Positions 8,396-18,169 of a stretch of 64,000 nucleotides of DNA are shown piece by piece. The stretch's first letter is position 1, and the number at the start of each line of letters is the position of its first letter. Both the position numbers and the translations under genes were made by a program. Source of the DNA: Peribacillus simplex NBRC 15720 = DSM 1321. GTDB taxonomy: Bacteria > Bacillota > Bacilli > Bacillales > DSM-1321. Location: contig NZ_CP017704.1 of the NCBI RefSeq assembly GCF_002243645.1, positions 1,651,501 through 1,715,500 on the forward strand, in the 5' to 3' direction. The notes under the pieces were generated by a model. The model saw only the letters and a program-made list of their open reading frames with translations. It made no database searches and had not been told where the DNA came from.

Positions 8396-9892
8396 TCAAT
8401 CGATGTCTTCTTCAAATGGATATAAAATATTAGGGTTTAAACCATACCTATCAATGAAATTCTTTCGAGTGAACATCTTAATTTCTTTTAATTCTGAAGG
8501 AGTTGGAAATGAAGAAACTTTATATACAGGAATGTGTTCAATATTAATTAACTGCCCTAAATCTGTGGTTATTAAGATATCAAACCCATTTTTTCTGAAA
8601 AGTGAATCTATATCGGAAAAATCCATTACATAAATATTTAGCTTGTTTCCGAAATGATATTTTAATACCTCACGAATATAATCTTTCTCTACATATGAAC
8701 GACAAATTAATGCAGTCTCTATAACCATTTGGTTTTGTTTTCTTAAAATTGAAGCTTGGACCAACATGAATATTTCTAATATTTCTATATTTTCAAAAGA
8801 AATAGTAAATTCATCTGATATATATTGTGCTATTTCTTCAATAATCCCGAATAACAGATTATTTTCAAAATAAGGAACGAATTGTAAAATATTATTTATT
8901 CTCGTATCCGTTATTAACTGAAAGTCAAACGATATCCCACGAAGAGTTTGCGCAAATTCGTACATGAAAATATCATCCTGAGAAACATCCAACCCAATTT
9001 TCTTTGATAAATTACTTAAAAATTGACTTAAAGGCTTACCGCTATCCGAAATAAGTTTGGAACGAATGTAACGAAGCTCTTGGGTACGATTTAAAGACAT
9101 TTCTTCGCTCATTAGATATAAGGAAAAAAATAAAATTTCCCGAATCTGTTTCTCCCTATTTGGACATTTCACCATGAATTTGAATAGTTTCTTAGATATT
9201 TCAAATGCTTTGGAAGTTTCATTTTCATCTATAACCACTTTTGGGAATGTCACAAAACAATTATGAGTTATTCGAATGTTAGAGATATGAAGGATTATCG
9301 CTAGTCTTTGTATGGCACCCATATGTAAAGAAGTTGTATGTTCCTTCAATAGCTCCAGTAGAGTGTCTTGAAAATCTTTTAGATTAAATGATGTAATGAA
9401 ATCATTTAAATTGCCAGACATATACTCTACATACTGCATGATGAATCGCCTTACCTTTTTTTCATCCCCAACAATTTTAAACGGACTATTCGATAATTGA
9501 ACTTCGGCATTTTTTAATACTTCTTCTATTTTCTCTAACTGTCGATATACTGTGGAGCGACTAATATGTACTTTTTGAGTAATATATTTTATCGTTACTC
9601 CATCGTTAAAAAGAATTAATTCCAAGGTTTGAAAATAGGTATTTTCACTTTTAAGATGAAACCAAAGTTCTTCCAAGGTGCCGTTTTTAGGTTTCAATAA
9701 TCTTACGCCCTGAACTTCATTCTTTTCAATATTCCATTCAGGTGGAAGATTTGAACTCATATGTAATATATCACGCCATAATGTGCTTTTCGAATAACCT
9801 GTTTTTTTTGATAGTTCTGTTAAACTGCACCAATTATCTTCATAAAATAAATGATACAGCAGTTTTGAATAACGATCATTAAATCGATTCAT
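8396..9892 (-). CDS. Mga/AtxA-type PRD-domain transcriptional regulator
   Basis: Protein of 498 residues with the AtxA/AcpA/Mga architecture. There are two N-terminal helix-turn-helix segments (YSKLLYHL...LTELSKKTGYSKSTLWRDI, then TIKYITQKVHISRSTVYRQL), then long helical PRD-like regions and a C-terminal EIIB-like alpha/beta domain (ALICRSYVEKDYIREVLKYH onward, with DILITTD). In characterised members, phosphorylation of PRD histidines tunes activity at virulence or capsule genes. The start at 9892 is chosen over 9922 because AAAGGTGATTGT sits right before its ATG. It is monocistronic and has unexplained non-coding flanks on both sides; targets are unknown, although the polysaccharide locus lies just beyond. 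Confidence 0.75.
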   Translation of the reverse strand: MNRFNDRYSKLLYHLFYEDNWCSLTELSKKTGYSKSTLWRDILHMSSNLPPEWNIEKNEVQGVRLLKPKNGTLEELWFHLKSENTYFQTLELILFNDGVTIKYITQKVHISRSTVYRQLEKIEEVLKNAEVQLSNSPFKIVGDEKKVRRFIMQYVEYMSGNLNDFITSFNLKDFQDTLLELLKEHTTSLHMGAIQRLAIILHISNIRITHNCFVTFPKVVIDENETSKAFEISKKLFKFMVKCPNREKQIREILFFSLYLMSEEMSLNRTQELRYIRSKLISDSGKPLSQFLSNLSKKIGLDVSQDDIFMYEFAQTLRGISFDFQLITDTRINNILQFVPYFENNLLFGIIEEIAQYISDEFTISFENIEILEIFMLVQASILRKQNQMVIETALICRSYVEKDYIREVLKYHFGNKLNIYVMDFSDIDSLFRKNGFDILITTDLGQLINIEHIPVYKVSSFPTPSELKEIKMFTRKNFIDRYGLNPNILYPFEEDID

Positions 9893-9938
9893 ACAATCAC
9901 CTTTAACTTTATTGATTTTCATATCTTCTTATTGAAAC

Positions 9939-9968
9939 TATTAATACCCATGATTGAGTATTAATACC
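9939..9968. repeat. Direct repeat TATTAATACC x2 upstream of regulator
   Basis: Two identical 10-mers start exactly 20 bp apart, about 47 bp before the regulator start. Two-turn spacing places both copies on one DNA face, as for a dimeric or co-operative binding protein; autoregulation is a guess. Confidence 0.4.
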
Positions 9969-10676
9969 TAACACTCATAACCTTCACACACTTTTTTTAA
10001 AGGTAACAGAAAATACATAATACTTACTACCCAAATTTACCATAATTTTATTTCAGAGTCGTTTCAAATGCGGTACGGGGAAATCAATTTTTGAAACTTA
10101 TTTTTGATGTAAAAGCATGACCATCGAATACTCTCAACATGCTATGTATAGTTGTAGGAATTAAAAAGATAAATTTAGTTAGCAATAAATCCTAAATTAG
10201 CAATGAAGCATTTCATTTTAGAAATAATTACTTTTGCATTATCAATCGTTAAGCAATAATGGATTTCTTTACAGCATTCATTTGTTTTTGACAAAAAAAA
10301 ACACCTCATTCTTTTATAAAGGATTTGAAGAGAATACACCTTAAAAGAATGCAGTGCCTACTAAAATCGGTAAAATGATTTAGTTGAAAATTTACAGAAG
10401 TCATCTATTGAGGAGGAAGAACAAATTATTCATAGGTTTAATACGATCCCCAACAAGATTCAATAGAATATCGAAAGATTAATTGTCTTTTTATGACCCT
10501 ATAGTTGATGTGATAAGACCGAGCATAGGAATATGTCTAATTAACACGGTGAATAGATATTAAACAAAGGAAAGAAAAAGACTGGGGTGAATTTCTCGAC
10601 AGCCAGACCTACCTCCAGGGTGGTGATTAATATGCCATTTTATTCAATAACAAGGAAAAAACACAACCCTCACTCA
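9969..10676. other. Long intergenic region without recognised gene
   Basis: About 700 AT-rich bases upstream of the AtxA-like gene. I see no open frame with a proper ribosome site, no transposase remnant and no strong hairpin. Confidence 0.4.
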
Positions 10677-10886
10677 TCAATTTTCATAATGGGACCACTT
10701 CTGTGGATTCTCTACATAGGCAATGTTAGTCTTTATCAAATGAGATATATGTGCTAATTCGAATTTCTCATGCTTACCATCAAAGGAAAGAAGCTCGACT
10801 TTTAAATCATTTCTATAGATGTAAATAATTTTATATTCTCTTGATTTATAAATCACTTTATCACCAATCTTCATAAGCACACTCAT
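10677..10886 (-). CDS. Hypothetical protein, 69 residues
   Basis: Begins MSVLMKIGDKVIYKSREYKI and is mostly short beta-like segments (KVIYKSREYKIIYIY, KVELLSF), suggesting a small SH3-like or KOW-like barrel, with an Ile/Lys-rich tail ending HYEN. The ribosome site is weak; the Met at codon 5 is an alternative start. It lies downstream of the 57-residue gene on the same strand. Family not recognised. Confidence 0.45.
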   Translation of the reverse strand: MSVLMKIGDKVIYKSREYKIIYIYRNDLKVELLSFDGKHEKFELAHISHLIKTNIAYVENPQKWSHYEN

Positions 10887-10958
10887 TTCTAATGTATATT
10901 TAAAAAGGCTTCCAAAAATGAAATCATTTTTCAGAAGGAAAAGATGATCAGGCGATAT

Positions 10959-11132
10959 TTATTCAGAATCTTCCTTATTGCAAATGATGGTATGCAGCTC
11001 TATCGCTTTTATATTTTCAACCAGTCTTTTTCTTGTAAGCTCCATCTCTCTGAAATTCAAACCATTTCTTTTATTGGATAAACATACTAGATTATCGATA
11101 TCCTGATAAATCTGTTTAAATGTAATTCTCAT
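10959..11132 (-). CDS. Hypothetical protein, 57 residues
   Basis: Begins MRITFKQIYQDIDNLVCLSN; helical and charged, reminiscent of small Spo0E-like or regulatory peptides, but without the Spo0E SQELD motif. An in-frame ATG at 11156 has no ribosome site, whereas AAAGGAGG lies 12 bases before the ATG at 11132. It sits downstream of the polysaccharide genes on the same strand. Confidence 0.45.
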   Translation of the reverse strand: MRITFKQIYQDIDNLVCLSNKRNGLNFREMELTRKRLVENIKAIELHTIICNKEDSE

Positions 11133-11262
11133 ATTTGGGTTTGTCCTCCTTTTCATTGTAAGGAAGGTTAATTACTTTTAAAGCGGGCATTATTTTTTCT
11201 GCTCAATGTAACTGCATGAAACTGTTCCTTTAATGATTTAACCCGTATCATACGACGAAGAA

Positions 11263-12423
11263 TCATCGGGCTATTTTGGACGGTTCAAGTACTTCCTTTA
11301 CAATTTCCACGACCCGCTCTTGATCTTCAAATGTCATGCCGGAACCGGACGGCAAACATAAACCTTGTTCAAATAACATACTTGAAATGCCTTTATCGCC
11401 GCTTTCTGTAAAAAATGCTGCATCCTTAAAGACAGGCTGTAAATGTAATGGTTTCCATACTGGTCTTGACTCAATATTTCCTGCTTCTAACGCTTTAATC
11501 ACGTCTCTGTTTCGTACTCCAGTGATTTTGTCGTCTATTGTTAAAGCCGTAAGCCAGCGATTCCCCAGCGTATCTTTTAACTCAGGCATAAAGGTAATGC
11601 CAGGTATGTTTCCCAACGATTTTTTATACCGATCAAAAATTTCTCTCCGAACTTTTACACGCTCATCCAATACTTCTAATTGGGCACGACCGATTCCAGC
11701 TAGAATATTGCTTAAACGATAGTTATATCCAATCGAACTATGCTGATAGTGAAGCGCTGGATCACGTGCTTGTGTAGATAGAAAGAGAGCCTTATGTAAA
11801 AATTCCTCGTTATTTGAAACCAGCATGCCCCCACCTGAAGTTGTTATGATTTTATTTCCATTAAACGAATAAATCCCTATATCACCAAACGCTCCTGTTT
11901 GCTTCCCCTTGTATGTACCACCAAGGGATTCTGCCGCATCCTCTATTAAAGCAACCTTATATTTCCCGCAAATGCTCTTGATCTCATCTACCTTTGCACT
12001 CTGTCCAAATAGATGGACCAAAATGACAGCTTTTGGAATTTCCCGCTTTTTTCTAGCGTATTCCAAAGCCAGTTCCAATGCCTTAGGTGACATATTCCAT
12101 GTATCAGGTTCGGAATCTATAAAAACAGGCTTCGCCCCTTGATAGATGATAGGATTTGCACTGGCTATAAAAGTTAATGAAGAACAAAATACAGTATCAC
12201 CATTGGTGACTCCCAATACTTGCAATGCCAAATGAATGGCCGCAGTTCCTGAACTTACTGCCAATGCCCCATTAGTGCCTGCATATTTGGCAAATTCTTC
12301 TTCCAAAGCTTTTACGTTCGGTCCTAGTGGCGCTATCCAATTTGTCTCGAACGCTTGGCTAATGTACATTTGTTCATTCCCACTCATATGAGGAGGCGAA
12401 AGATACAATCTTTTATTCTCCAT
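11263..12423 (-). CDS. DegT/DnrJ/EryC1-family sugar aminotransferase (EpsN/PglE-like)
   Basis: PLP-dependent aminotransferase of 386 residues acting on UDP-4-keto-6-deoxy sugars. Visible features are the SSGTAAIHLAL cofactor-binding stretch at 58-68, EDAAES at 161-166 and the Schiff-base lysine K191 in SFNGNKIITTSGGGML. Together with the upstream acetyltransferase and 4,6-dehydratase it forms the three-enzyme UDP-N,N'-diacetylbacillosamine route (PglF-PglE-PglD; EpsC-EpsN-EpsM in B. subtilis). AAGGAGTG precedes the ATG, 13 bases after the acetyltransferase stop. It is the last recognisable gene of the polysaccharide run. Confidence 0.88.
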   Translation of the reverse strand: MENKRLYLSPPHMSGNEQMYISQAFETNWIAPLGPNVKALEEEFAKYAGTNGALAVSSGTAAIHLALQVLGVTNGDTVFCSSLTFIASANPIIYQGAKPVFIDSEPDTWNMSPKALELALEYARKKREIPKAVILVHLFGQSAKVDEIKSICGKYKVALIEDAAESLGGTYKGKQTGAFGDIGIYSFNGNKIITTSGGGMLVSNNEEFLHKALFLSTQARDPALHYQHSSIGYNYRLSNILAGIGRAQLEVLDERVKVRREIFDRYKKSLGNIPGITFMPELKDTLGNRWLTALTIDDKITGVRNRDVIKALEAGNIESRPVWKPLHLQPVFKDAAFFTESGDKGISSMLFEQGLCLPSGSGMTFEDQERVVEIVKEVLEPSKIAR

Positions 12424-12436
12424 CCCACAACACTCC

Positions 12437-13060
12437 TTATTTTATTATCCTGGCTGGGGACCCCACAGCCGTAGATGCGTTAGGAATGTCTTTAATAACG
12501 GTTGACCCGGCCCCAACCTTACACCATTCCCCTATCGTTATGCTTGGTATGACCGTAGATCCAGCTCCTATCAAGGTACCAGTTCCAACCTTGACAGCTC
12601 CTGTCAGGGTTGCACTTGGTGCTATATGGATAAAGTCATCAAGATGGGTATCATGCTCAATGACTGACGACGTGTTAACAATTACGTGATTCCCCACGCT
12701 TGCGCCAGCGTTCAAGACGACATTAGGCATAATGACCGTTCCTTTACCTATCGAGACATTTTTACCCACTATAGCAGTGGGGTGAATGACTGTCCCATAA
12801 TCCATTACATCTAGATTCAGCTCGTTTACGATTTTTAATCTTAAATCGTTCCTGCCTATCGCAATAATTACCTTACATTCAAAATGAATAAACAAGCTTC
12901 TATAGCTTAAGATGGGGCCAAAATATACATTTCCCTTTCTTTTCAGCACTTCGTATTGATCATCTAAAATAGCCATGAGCCGATATTCACCCATTGCTTC
13001 AACAATATCTTGAACAACTTTTGAGTGCCCTCCTGCACCGATAATAACGATTTTCTTCAA
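12437..13060 (-). CDS. NeuD/PglD-family sugar O/N-acetyltransferase (EpsM-like)
   Basis: Acetyltransferase of 207 residues that uses acetyl-CoA on a UDP-amino sugar. The N-terminal Rossmann-like PglD_N part starts KKIVIIGAGGHSKVV; the C-terminal half is a left-handed beta-helix of hexapeptide repeats (IVGKNVSIGKGTVIMPNVVL..., GTLIGAGSTVIPSITIG), with the catalytic-type histidine in EHDTHLDDF. The start is TTG behind a weak GTGAT site. It is tightly spaced with the aminotransferase (13 bases), supporting a joint pathway role. Confidence 0.87.
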   Translation of the reverse strand: MKKIVIIGAGGHSKVVQDIVEAMGEYRLMAILDDQYEVLKRKGNVYFGPILSYRSLFIHFECKVIIAIGRNDLRLKIVNELNLDVMDYGTVIHPTAIVGKNVSIGKGTVIMPNVVLNAGASVGNHVIVNTSSVIEHDTHLDDFIHIAPSATLTGAVKVGTGTLIGAGSTVIPSITIGEWCKVGAGSTVIKDIPNASTAVGSPARIIK

Positions 13061-13200
13061 TTCAAATCACTTCTCACATCATCAAATTTGGAGTTTCTTT
13101 AAGATAGATATCTACAGAACCTGGAGATTTTCTAGCTGTTTCCTCCAGGTTCAATTTAACTTGTGTTTTGGTAAATCATCAATCAATATCATTCATCCTA

Positions 13201-13785
13201 TTATCCAACAAATTTTTGGGTTGTTACATGTCCTTCTTGGGTAATGGCTTCTTGTTTACATACCTTAATCAAGGTAAGGTATACGATCTTCATATCCAAT
13301 AAAAAGGATTGATTTTCTACGTACCAGACATCAAGCTCAAATTTTTTCTCCCACGAGATTGCATTACGTCCATTAACTTGTGCCCAACCCGTCATTCCTG
13401 GACGGACATCATGCCTCCTTGCTTGTTCGGAATTATATAATGGGAGATATTCCATTAATAATGGCCGTGGGCCTACAAAACTAACATCGCCTTTCATGAC
13501 ATTAAATAATTGAGGTAATTCATCTAAACTTAATTTTCTAAGTAATTTCCCAAAACCGGTTAATCTCTTCTCATCAGGAACCAAATCCCCTTTTTCATCT
13601 TTTTCATCTGTCATCGTTCTGAACTTATACAAATAAAATGGTTTGCCATCAAGGCCTGGGCGCTCCTGCTTAAAAATGACAGGTGAACCTAATTTCAAAC
13701 GGATGAGGATGACGATAAGCAGCATAAGAAGTGAACTGGATATGAGTGCCAAACAAGATATCAATAATTCAAAAGCCCGTTTCAT
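13201..13785 (-). CDS. Initiating sugar-phosphate transferase (EpsL/PglC-like)
   Basis: Monotopic phosphoglycosyl transferase of 194 residues that loads the first sugar-phosphate onto undecaprenyl phosphate. One N-terminal hydrophobic hairpin ([20 protein letters not shown]) is followed by the family signatures [39 protein letters not shown] and [13 protein letters not shown]. The short PglC/EpsL form is present, without the large WbaP membrane domain. The ATG at 13785 has GGGAGG six bases before it, making it better than the two upstream Mets. The bacillosamine enzymes beside it probably supply its substrate. Confidence 0.9.
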   Translation of the reverse strand: MKRAFELLISCLALISSSLLMLLIVILIRLKLGSPVIFKQERPGLDGKPFYLYKFRTMTDEKDEKGDLVPDEKRLTGFGKLLRKLSLDELPQLFNVMKGDVSFVGPRPLLMEYLPLYNSEQARRHDVRPGMTGWAQVNGRNAISWEKKFELDVWYVENQSFLLDMKIVYLTLIKVCKQEAITQEGHVTTQKFVG

Positions 13786-14045
13786 TTTTTCCTCCCAAAT
13801 CATCATTGTGTATCGTTATCAAGTAAACGAAGGAATTCTTCAGATAGCTTTACAGAATTCTTAGTAATTAATTGGAAAATTCATCGCATCTATTATTCTT
13901 ATTTCTCTTTAACACTTTCAAGAAAGTGAATACATTCCCAATTTCATTCATTGAAAAACGCATTAAATATCGAGTTTGCTTGTATGTGTAACACTTGCTT
14001 TACCTTTTCTGGTGATTGCTATCATCACCCGGATATGAAGCATTG

Positions 14046-15857
14046 TCACGCTATGGGAATTTTGTTATTCTTCCTGTAATTCGCCAAATTCAACATTCTA
14101 TCTTTTAACGTTTCTTCGCTCAAGACATCATATGTCGTGATAATATCTTTTATTGCATTCCAATTTACTTCTCTTGGTTTTCCAATATGGATTTTCGGAT
14201 AGATCTGATTTAAGTAAACTTCATCTTCCCCAAGTAATTCTTCGTATAATTTTTCACCTGGCCGAATTCCAGTATAGGTTATCCCAATGTCTTCAACGTT
14301 GTAGCCTGACAGTTGGATAAGCTTTTTAGCGAAATCGACAATTTTGACAGGTTCACCCATATCAAGTACGAATACCTCTCCGCCTTTGGCTAGAGCTCCT
14401 GCCTGAATGACTAATCTTGAAGCTTCCGTAATCGTCATGAAATAGCGAATCATATCCGGATGAGTGACTGTCAAAGGTCCTCCTTTTTTTATTTGTTTTT
14501 TAAAAAGTGGGATGACGCTGCCATTACTGCCAAGGACATTCCCAAATCTGACCGTTACAAATTTAGTATGACTCGACAAACTCTTATACTGGATCATCAT
14601 CTCGGCTAAACATTTAGAAGCACCCATTATACTTGTCGGATTTACGGCTTTATCTGACGATACCATGACAAAAATATTCACCATGCCAGCCTCCGATGCC
14701 TCCGCAACATTCATCGTGCCAATCATGTTATTTTTCACCGCTTCTTTAGGGTTTGACTCCATAAGTGGTACATGTTTATGAGCGGCTGCATGATAGACGA
14801 TATTAGGACGATGATAGTCGATTACTTGAAACATCCTCCTGCGGTCCTGAATGTCTGCAATTTCGGTCACGATCTCAATTGTATCTGCATAAGCCTCCCG
14901 CAATTCCAACTCGATCGCATAAATGCTGTTTTCACCATGCCCAAGCAATACAATTTTAGCTGGATTATACTTCATGATTTGACGACAGATTTCTGATCCA
15001 ATTGAACCGCCCGCACCTGTTACTAAAATAGTGCCATCCATAATCTGTTCTGAAATCCCTTTATCATCAAGTTGTACGGGTAATCGCCCCAATAAGTCTT
15101 CCATCTGGATATCTTGCAATTCATTAATTGGAACCTTGCCTTGAACAATCGCTTCTAGGCTAGGGACAATTTGAGTCTTTTTGCAAGTTTTGGTGCATTC
15201 CGAAAAAATAGCATTGATTTCCTCTCTTTTCAAAGAAGGAATCGCAATCACGATATGTTCGATCTTGTATTGCTCAACCACTTGAGAAATATGTTTTGTT
15301 GCTGCTACCACTGGTATGTTGAAGATTTATAAACTTAGCTTCGTTTTATCATCATCAACAAATGCAACTGGGACTAATTCTATCTTGCTGGATTTTAACA
15401 ACTGACTCGTTATCATCGTCCCGGCAGACCCTGCTCCAACGATCAACGTTCTTTTTTTATTAGTTGATTGCTTAATGTATCGTTCAAAATAGATCCTCCA
15501 TGCAAAACGTGAGCCCCCAATCATGGCCATATATAGAATCCATGTAATGAATAGTTCTCTTATATATAGAAAATGGGTAAAGTATAGCTGAAAGACGGTA
15601 GTAATGGTAATAGAAAAGGCCGTCACTTTAAATACATTGAACATTTCCCTGATACTGGCGTATTCCCAAGCCTTTTTATACTGTTTCAAATAAGCAGTAA
15701 AGAAATAATGACAAATAAGCAAAAAAAACGTAATCGTCAGTGTAAATACCGGAAGTCCATCAAATGGATGTAATAACCAGTAACTTAAAAATACAGCTGT
15801 CACAACAATCATAGCGTCCAGTACGACTAATGTGAAAAGCCGGTTATAATATGTCAA
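14046..15857 (-). pseudogene. CapD/EpsC-like UDP-sugar 4,6-dehydratase broken by an in-frame stop
   Basis: The frame is open from a TTG start at 15857 (GGGGAGAAG upstream) to 14046 apart from one TAA at 15327-15329; without it the product would be about 602 residues, the normal length for CapD/EpsC/PglF. The first 176 codons give four membrane helices and the start of a CoA-binding-like domain (LIVGAGSAGT). After the stop come the NAD site LVTGAGGSIGSE and the catalytic region SSDKAVNPTSIMGASK. A GTG four codons after the stop could restart the soluble catalytic half, but I see no ribosome site. A nonsense mutation, a read error and an active split enzyme cannot be told apart here. Its substrate would be UDP-GlcNAc. 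Confidence 0.85.
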
Positions 15858-15883
15858 ATCTACTTCTCCCCATATTAATATTT

Positions 15884-16615
15884 TTAGTCAAACAAGAGTT
15901 CCTTAACTTTCAACCCGTACAAAACATTCTCGGCATTTTCATTAAAGGCGTCGACTATTTCTTGTCCGAAGTTCTTTTCAATCAACTTATGTGCTTCCCT
16001 TATCTGAAAACCTCTGTTTCCAACATTATGAGCATCTGAAGCAATAAAATGAGTAAGACCTGATTGAACTAAACGTTTGGAAAACCTTTTTGTTCTCCAT
16101 CCGAATTTACCCGTGATGCTTCCTGCTGTTATTTGTGAATACGCCCCCTTCCAAATTAGTTCTTTTAGAAGTTGCGGATTTTTTATTATTTCCAAATTCC
16201 GCTCTGGATGAGCAATGATCGGTGTCATCCTTTTCATTTGCAGATCATAAATTAATCGTTCCGTATACCTTGGCACATGGTTTGAAGGTAGTTCGAGAAG
16301 GATGTACTGCGAACCATTCAAGCCCATGATTTCATTATTATCATAATCATCTGAAAGTTCATCGGATATCCTTATTTCCTGTCCAGGCCATACTTTTAGC
16401 GGGATATCCAGATCATCTAGCACTTGGTTTAATTTTGCAGTTTCATTCAAGACTTTTTCCTTATCATTTTCATATATCCCCTTATTATAATGAGGGGTTG
16501 CTATGATGTTTGAAATTCCTTGATCTATAGCTTTTCTCGCCATTTCTATACTTTCCTGGATATCTCCAGCTCCATCATCCATCTTCGGTAAAATATGACT
16601 ATGAATATCAATCAT
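15884..16615 (-). CDS. PHP-family protein-tyrosine phosphatase (CpsB/CapC/YwqE-like)
   Basis: Manganese-dependent phosphatase of 243 residues that dephosphorylates the tyrosine kinase encoded just upstream. The N-terminal metal motif MIDIHSHILPKMDDG, the ATPHYN segment near 40-45, IIAHPERN and the late FIASDAHN are the four PHP signature blocks. GAGGGGATAACA precedes the ATG. Kinase, phosphatase and modulator genes in a row are the usual control unit of Wzx/Wzy-type polysaccharide loci. Full length, no defect seen. Confidence 0.93.
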   Translation of the reverse strand: MIDIHSHILPKMDDGAGDIQESIEMARKAIDQGISNIIATPHYNKGIYENDKEKVLNETAKLNQVLDDLDIPLKVWPGQEIRISDELSDDYDNNEIMGLNGSQYILLELPSNHVPRYTERLIYDLQMKRMTPIIAHPERNLEIIKNPQLLKELIWKGAYSQITAGSITGKFGWRTKRFSKRLVQSGLTHFIASDAHNVGNRGFQIREAHKLIEKNFGQEIVDAFNENAENVLYGLKVKELLFD

Positions 16616-16683
16616 TGTTATCCCCTCTTCAGCCTAACTACGAATGCAAAAAAAAATTCATACAACTTCCAAACTACTTATTT

Positions 16684-17382
16684 TCATTTACCGTAGTAGT
16701 AATATTCGTCAGGATGCTTTTGTTTTTTCTTATTTAGGATTGCGCCCAAAAGCTTTGCATTTGCCTTTTCAAGTAATTCTTTCGCTCTTTTTGCTTGCTG
16801 TATTTCAGTGCTTCCACTGCTGACCACCAAAACAACGCCGTCTGTCATATTCGCTAGTACTTGAGCATCTGTAACTGCATTAACAGGCGGTGTGTCCAGA
16901 ATTACTAAATCATAATTCAACTTTGCTTCATCCAATACTGCCACCATTCCGTTTGACCCAAGCAACTCCGATGGATTTGGAGGGATGGGTCCACTAGTCA
17001 ACACATCTAAATTGGGATAAATGGTAGGTTGTACAGCATCAAGTAATTGATTTTGCTTTGATATGATATTCGTTAACCCCATGTAGTTCTCCATATTAAA
17101 GTTAGTATGAACACTCGGCTTTCTCAAATCTGCATCTATGATGAGAATGCGTTTCCCTTGCTGTGCAAAAACTGCTGCAACATTGATTGAAGTGGTTGAT
17201 TTTCCTTCACCTGCATTTGCAGAGGTGAAAATCATCGACCTTATGTCTTTTTCCACAGCGGAAAATTGAAGATTCGTTCGAATCGTCCTATATTGCTCCA
17301 CAACCGGTGACTTCGATTTCCACATAGAAATACTGCTTCTTTTTTTTATCTCCGTCATTTTATGTCGTTCATTGCGTGTCAA
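16684..17382 (-). CDS. Bacterial tyrosine kinase (CpsD/CapB/YwqD-like)
   Basis: Cytoplasmic BY-kinase of 232 residues working with the membrane modulator encoded directly upstream. It carries EQYRTIRTN (the oligomerisation motif), Walker A ANAGEGKST at about 56-64, Walker A' LIIDADLRKP, Walker B LVILDTPP and a C-terminal tyrosine cluster (EYYYYGK), the autophosphorylation site. The TTG at 17382 is preferred because AGAGGTG lies six bases before it; an in-frame GTG three codons upstream has no ribosome site. It is 32 bases after the modulator gene. Confidence 0.92.
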   Translation of the reverse strand: MTRNERHKMTEIKKRSSISMWKSKSPVVEQYRTIRTNLQFSAVEKDIRSMIFTSANAGEGKSTTSINVAAVFAQQGKRILIIDADLRKPSVHTNFNMENYMGLTNIISKQNQLLDAVQPTIYPNLDVLTSGPIPPNPSELLGSNGMVAVLDEAKLNYDLVILDTPPVNAVTDAQVLANMTDGVVLVVSSGSTEIQQAKRAKELLEKANAKLLGAILNKKKQKHPDEYYYYGK

Positions 17383-17414
17383 GCTTTTCACCTCTTGAGG
17401 TTGTGATTACAGAT

Positions 17415-18110
17415 TTATAGTTTCCGTTTTTTTTTATTTTCCATTAAATTTACGATGCCTAGCATCGGGATCTTTAAATGCTCTTCAATATCAGACTCAA
17501 CCTTGATTGTTTTGTCAAAAAATTCGATCATGAATGTAAGAACTAAACTTATGATCACCCCTGCAAAACATGCAATGATCGTATTCGAGATCGGATTCGG
17601 TTTTATAGGTGATGAATTATCTCCTATAGTTGCTTTGGATAATACATTGACATTGTCCACATTCATAAGCGCTTTTATTTCATCTTGGAATATGTCTGTT
17701 ATTGCACTGGCGACACTAACGGCAAATTTTGGGTCATCACCCTCAACTTTAATGGTAAATATTTGTGAATTCCCATTACTGACGATTTTGATTTGTTCCG
17801 ATAATGCAGAATTTGAAATTTTAAGATTCAGTCGTTCTTTGACTTTTTCTAACATCATTGGACTTTTGATGATCTCGCTGTACGTTTCGATCAATTGAAT
17901 ATTGGTTTGAATCTCACCTACATTGTAAAGTTCTGACTTTTCTTTGGATTGATTGACTAAGATTTGTGTAGAAGCTTGATAAACAGGTGAAAGAATAAAA
18001 AAGCTAACGATTCCCGTCATTGCCGTTATAAGCGTTGTGATGATAATAATGAGCCCGATGCGTTTTTTTACCATTTGAAAAAGATCTTTTATATTGAGTG
18101 TCTCCCTCAT
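17415..18110 (-). CDS. Wzz-type chain-length determinant / kinase modulator (YwqC/TkmA-like)
   Basis: Polysaccharide co-polymerase of 231 residues. Two membrane helices (about 18-40 and 170-190) flank an extracytoplasmic Wzz domain, and the short cytoplasmic C-terminus activates the tyrosine kinase in related systems. Proline-rich SPIKPNPIS before the second helix is typical. It lies between the nucleotide-sugar dehydrogenase and the kinase in one transcription unit. It implies a chain-length-controlled polymer, although no polymerase gene is present here. Confidence 0.88.
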   Translation of the reverse strand: MRETLNIKDLFQMVKKRIGLIIIITTLITAMTGIVSFFILSPVYQASTQILVNQSKEKSELYNVGEIQTNIQLIETYSEIIKSPMMLEKVKERLNLKISNSALSEQIKIVSNGNSQIFTIKVEGDDPKFAVSVASAITDIFQDEIKALMNVDNVNVLSKATIGDNSSPIKPNPISNTIIACFAGVIISLVLTFMIEFFDKTIKVESDIEEHLKIPMLGIVNLMENKKKRKL

Positions 18111-18169
18111 TCAATCAAATCCAATCCATCTAAAATACTTTCCGTTTATCCTTTTCTTTTTTCTGTTTC

